Shown here: positions 60,125 to 64,000 of the stretch, one piece after another
Numbering within the stretch: the first letter of the stretch is position 1
Layout: every line of letters begins with the position of its first letter
NCBI GenBank assembly: GCA_023512835.1
Contig: CM042085.1
Span: forward strand, 4,249,989 to 4,313,988
Direction of reading: 5' to 3'
Source: Taxillus chinensis
Lineage: Eukaryota > Streptophyta > Magnoliopsida > Santalales > Loranthaceae
Length of the DNA: 64,000 nt
Program-made: the position numbers and the translations under genes
Notes under the pieces: generated by a model
What the model was told of the DNA's origin: nothing
Databases searched by the model: none
What the model saw: the letters and a program-made list of their open reading frames with translations, nothing else

Positions 60125-62357
60125 ACAAGTGACTTGTTCATTAAGGTAAGACACGTCGCAGGCTTCATCTTCAATACTGCTTCCCGTGAATAGTGCATGC
60201 ATCAAATCTCAACATTTATCTATTGAAATTATAAAGAAACAAACACTATCAAGGTGATACATGCATTTATAGATAAATATAAAAAAACACATTAATATCA
60301 ATAGCATGAAGATAAAAAGTTAAAACTATAATAATTATTCATCGATTTATCGTTAAAATAGCATGGCAATAATAAGATTCAGTAATAGTAATGAATAAAA
60401 CATAAAATACAAAGGGAACATGTAATAATAATGAAGAATATTCTACAGGTTTCAAGCCTTTTTTTGAAAGGCAGCAAGGATAGGTAGTCTTTTGAATTCA
60501 CCAATAGTTAATTAGTGAATGTGTGGAGTGTAGCCAAATACCAGTTGAAGCTCTTTTTTGGAATTTTACGTTTTAAACCTATATGAGAAGGAGATGGACT
60601 GGAAAGGAAAGAATGGTTAATCTTTTGATTTCTCTTTTATTCATTTCCTTTTTGCTTCGGCGCAGTGCCAAATATACATACAGTTCTTGCTAAATGCTTT
60701 ATGAATGCTAATTGTTATATTAACTTGGCAAGTATGTCATATTATTATGATTATAAACTTGGTCGGTGCTTTTTTTATGTTTTACGGGGGAAAATTAGTG
60801 TTATTGGCCATGAACCTTATGAGAATGTGGGAGAAGAAGCTCAACATGACTCTAGAGTGATTGTTGCAATTGAGAACCCAAGGATATAGTTGTGCAGTCT
60901 TGATAGTGCTAGAAAGTTTGTGTTGAAATTTGATTATTTTTTGTAGTAAGATATTTTCTATTTTGAAGGCATGTAATTATGTTATAATTTTAGAATATAA
61001 TATTGTTCATTTTAAATTGAGTCATTTTTTAGGAAAAATAATTATTTAAAATTTATTTTTATTTTATTTTACACTAGCTAAATTGCTTGATTAAGGTTTA
61101 TGTAATAGCTTAGTTGAATTCGGGTTTGAGCTTGAGTTCAATTTAAAAAATTATAAAATATTAGTTTGAAGTTGAGTCAAGTTCGAGGGTTCGGCTCGGC
61201 TCAAATAAATACTCTATACAAGCTCGACTTCGACAAATTGTTTAATACATGTAGCCAAGTTTAGGGTTTCAAGGTTTGGCTCAAACTCAAGTTCAGCTCA
61301 ATTATATTTTTTGTTAAATGAGCCGATCCGAAAGCAAATTCAGTTAGGCTCATTTACAAGCCTAAGTACACTTGGAGAGCGGAAGGTTGTTGGTTGACCA
61401 TTGGGCGTGAGGATTGTGAAAATAAATCCTATTAAGAATAAAATAAGACAAATTAATTGTCTCAAAGAGACAATTTGCCATTTCAAAATACCTCAAAATT
61501 TATAAATTTGACACAAGTTCAAATCGATAAAATTTTAATTTTAATTTTAAATAAATTAAAAATCAAATTTTTATAAATATTGGAATTAATTTCCGTCTCA
61601 GGAAATAATATAGTATAAATCTAATACTTATCCTACATGTACTCCACATCATCATCGCCATCACTATCGTTAACGTTGGAAACAAGAACATATAGATCTA
61701 CTCCAAACGAACATAAACGATCTTTTACCGAATCAAACGTGAACTTATCCATAAACGTTTGGGTCATTTATGGCCCTATTTATGGAGACTATAGAGTGCT
61801 TATTGGGAGAGCAACACATATATAGTTTGGGGTAATTTTTTTTAAAAAATAATAATCAAAATAAAACAAAAGATTGTTAAAATAAAATGAGCTCAAATAG
61901 TCAAACTTCATGTGTTTATAATGTACTTTAACTAAAAATAAGTGTCATTTAATTAATTAATCAATAAAATTAAATTTTCATTTTATTCAATGAAAAATTA
62001 TTCATAATAATATTTAACTTTTTAAAATTCTTCAAGTAAACAAAATTAATTTCATACATAATAAAAAAAGATCAAGTAACTAAAAAAGTTAATAATAAAT
62101 CCCAAAACAAATAAAAATGCAATGCGTCTATAGTTATAAAATAAAAGATTATATATGACTTTATTTTTTTAACGTTATAACAATTTAAAAAACCCATAAA
62201 ATTCTAAAAATTATACAAAATATTATTTATTAAGTAAATGCATATAAAATTATGCATATGTTTTATATACGCTAACGCTTAAATTCGTAAAAAAACAAAT
62301 TATTATTCTTATTATTCTAAAAAATAAACAACGTACGATCCAATACACATCCATCTA
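60125..62357. other. AT-rich intergenic spacer
   Basis: No gene supported. A stretch at about 61100-61380 with recurring GAGCTTGAG/CTCAAACTC and GGCTCGGCTC motifs looks like the subterminal part of a non-autonomous DNA transposon, but its ends are not clear. Confidence 0.5.
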
Positions 62358-63022
62358 CATGGAAACTAAAAAATGTTAGAGAAAAATCTGCTGAGTTCTA
62401 CATGCACATGCATATGATTTGTTAATATGTGGCAAACAAATGACATAATTACTTATAACCCAAGCAATGCTCTATTAAAAATATATTGGAATCCTATAGC
62501 GTCTGCCTGCCTATGAAGGATCAATGTCCGTTCAATGAAATAAATGGAGCTTAGCACATCAAGCATGAGGTAAATGATAAAATTTTATTCTCACCAAGCA
62601 AATACTTGAAATAAAGAAACAAAAAGTATTTATAAAGTTCATGCTAATTATAAAATCATTAGGAGTCGTGCATAGTATATTTTTTGTAGCATATTGAAAG
62701 ATAATTTATTGTCTGTCATGAATTTCAATACGCATTATAAAGAAGATATTTCGTTTGTTATCACTTTATTTTGTGGAGAGAGAGAGGTAGGGAAGAAAAT
62801 ATAAACAATTAATCCTTAGTAAAACTTAATTTATTAGTAGTAACATATGTCATTACATAATACATGAAAAAAAAAGAAGAGGGAAATTGGCGGATTTGTT
62901 TGGGGAAACTAACATGGACTTTCAGGGACCATGTTTTTTTAAAAGAATATAGGTATATCAAATGGGTATATTGTATCATTCAATATAAAAATAAATTGAC
63001 TAATGGCGAGTTGACAATATAA
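62358..63022 (+). repeat. Segmental copy of the F-box upstream region
   Basis: Collinear with 50918-51540: TGTTAGAGAAAAATCTGCT, CAAATGACATAATTA-TTATA, CCCAAGCAATGCTCTATTAA, ATCAAGCATGAG-TAAATGAT and TTATTAGTAGTAACATATG are shared. The copy then jumps to F-box coding sequence. A stretch at about 62886-62906 (TTGGCGGATTTGTTTGGGG) also resembles the F-box leader at about 52622-52640. Confidence 0.88.
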
Positions 63023-63220
63023 GGCAGAATTCACTGGCTCTTTTGTGATGAAGCTGATGATCATTCTATTTTCATTTCTCGGCTTGATCTTGATACCGAG
63101 GAATTTGAGCGGGTTCAGGTGCCTCAAGCATCAAATTTTAAGACTAATGGCGAGTTGAATTTTAAGGGCATGTGCTTAGGGGTCTCAGTTGCAATAATAA
63201 AATCAAGGTTCCACTATTAA
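63023..63220 (+). pseudogene. F-box protein pseudogene fragment
   Basis: Encodes RIHWLFCDEADD, HSIFISRLDLDTEEFERVQV and PQASNFKTNGELNFKGMCLG, then diverges and stops. It matches residues of the F-box gene encoded at about 54227-54390, with one His codon inserted and several substitutions. It has no F-box, no start and a TAA immediately upstream. It is a 3'-region remnant of a duplicated F-box locus. Confidence 0.9.
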
Positions 63221-64000
63221 AAGGTAAACCCATTATTATTAACATGTAATGTGTTTTGTGATCACTTTTTTTGCAAAGGAAAGTTTGTAAGTGCAGCAAA
63301 GTTGTCAAAAATCATGTAATATTTAAAGATTGTGGTAAGATCTAGTGGGTGCCCGTGGAGTAATTATAAAGCTGCATCTCACCCTTTATCCTTATTTGGA
63401 CACAAGATAATGTGTGGACGTTTTATTCTGAGGTGGTTGGCATCATAATTTAAGGTGGCTCTTAATCTAAGGTTTGAACCGTGAGGGAATATATTACGAT
63501 AATCAGTCTATTAATTTACAATGAAAAACAATGAGCTTGATCAATAAAACTCAATATGGTTGAATGTTGAAAACCCTAGTAATTTTTTATTCCATTAGAA
63601 ACTTTAAATCCTATCTTTTATATTTATTCTCTAAAATCATATATTTTAATATATGGGTGTTCGACTTTTGGAAATATATTGCCTTTTAGTCACATCAAGA
63701 GTCTTCCTTCAATTATTGTAAGTTTATCTTCAATCGAATAAGAGCAGATTCTATGCGAAAATAGACTATACCTGCCTACAAAACCAATTGAAAACAAATT
63801 AGGATCTCAAGTTTAGCAATAATTTTCAAGTCAATTAATCCTTGACCCCATGTCATCAGTGATGTTCTTCAAATCACATATTGATGTGTTATTCTTACAA
63901 AAATTTTCAGAATCGCAGTCTGAGTGTTGATTCTCAATTTTCATATTTTTTCTTGCATCTTCCCATCTAGACCCAAAAGAATTTCTAATGAAACAATGCC
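63221..64000. other. AT-rich spacer to the window edge
   Basis: I see no coding, repeat or RNA signal that I can support. Confidence 0.5.

Noticed and set aside
60665..60889. 74-residue + strand ORF
   Set aside because: No family resemblance and located in AT-rich spacer.

Overview
The window looks like nuclear DNA of a flowering plant, probably a eudicot. It is AT-rich, the genes have GT-AG introns, introns and spacers are full of LTR retrotransposon, hAT and MITE relics, and the gene families are plant ones (augmin subunit 6, PP2A B', PLS-type PPR, GH28 polygalacturonase, villin, F-box). The species cannot be told from sequence alone. I found no rRNA, tRNA or CRISPR array. Exon maps were built by hand from splice sites, reading phase and remembered family homology; no search was run.

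Layout. (1) 1-13.5 kb, + strand: the 3' part of AUGMIN SUBUNIT 6 (nine exons, 5' exons outside the window). Its introns carry two broken Copia elements and hAT/MITE-like repeats. (2) 13.5-18.0 kb: AT-rich spacer with a MITE-like repeat and a long CT microsatellite. (3) 18.0-27.6 kb, +: a two-exon PP2A B' (B56) regulatory subunit gene whose 6.9-kb intron holds two antisense Copia relics and an antisense hAT transposase relic. (4) 27.7-30.4 kb: spacer with a 118-bp tandem duplication, a hairpin MITE and a Tourist-like MITE. (5) 30.4-32.0 kb, +: a PPR locus with a disrupted 5' end joined to an unrelated-looking ORF. (6) 34.4-35.2 kb, -: an intron-bearing pseudogene of the 20S proteasome beta-5 subunit (PBE). 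(7) 38.2-39.5 kb, -: the 3' four exons of a polygalacturonase whose 5' exons I cannot find. (8) 41.2-49.4 kb, +: a 14-coding-exon gene that splices three villin/gelsolin repeats in frame, through a linker, to a complete GNAT acetyltransferase domain. (9) 49.7-50.6 kb, -: a pseudogene of the C-terminal part of a CDKG-type kinase. (10) 51.4-54.8 kb, +: three ~330-bp tandem repeats and then an F-box gene. (11) 55.8-60.1 kb: an antisense Gypsy-like/LARD element, into which a tandem TRIM array (LTR-int-LTR-int-LTR-int-LTR, about 808-bp period) is inserted. (12) 62.36-63.22 kb: a truncated segmental copy of the F-box locus.

AUG6, PP2A B' and the F-box gene look intact as far as visible. The most unusual feature is the villin-GNAT chimera: every splice phase agrees, and the acetyltransferase exon has no suitable start codon of its own. 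The second is the four-LTR TRIM array nested in another retroelement. The window also records repeated gene duplication and decay: PBE, CDKG, PPR and F-box copies, and the 5'-less polygalacturonase.
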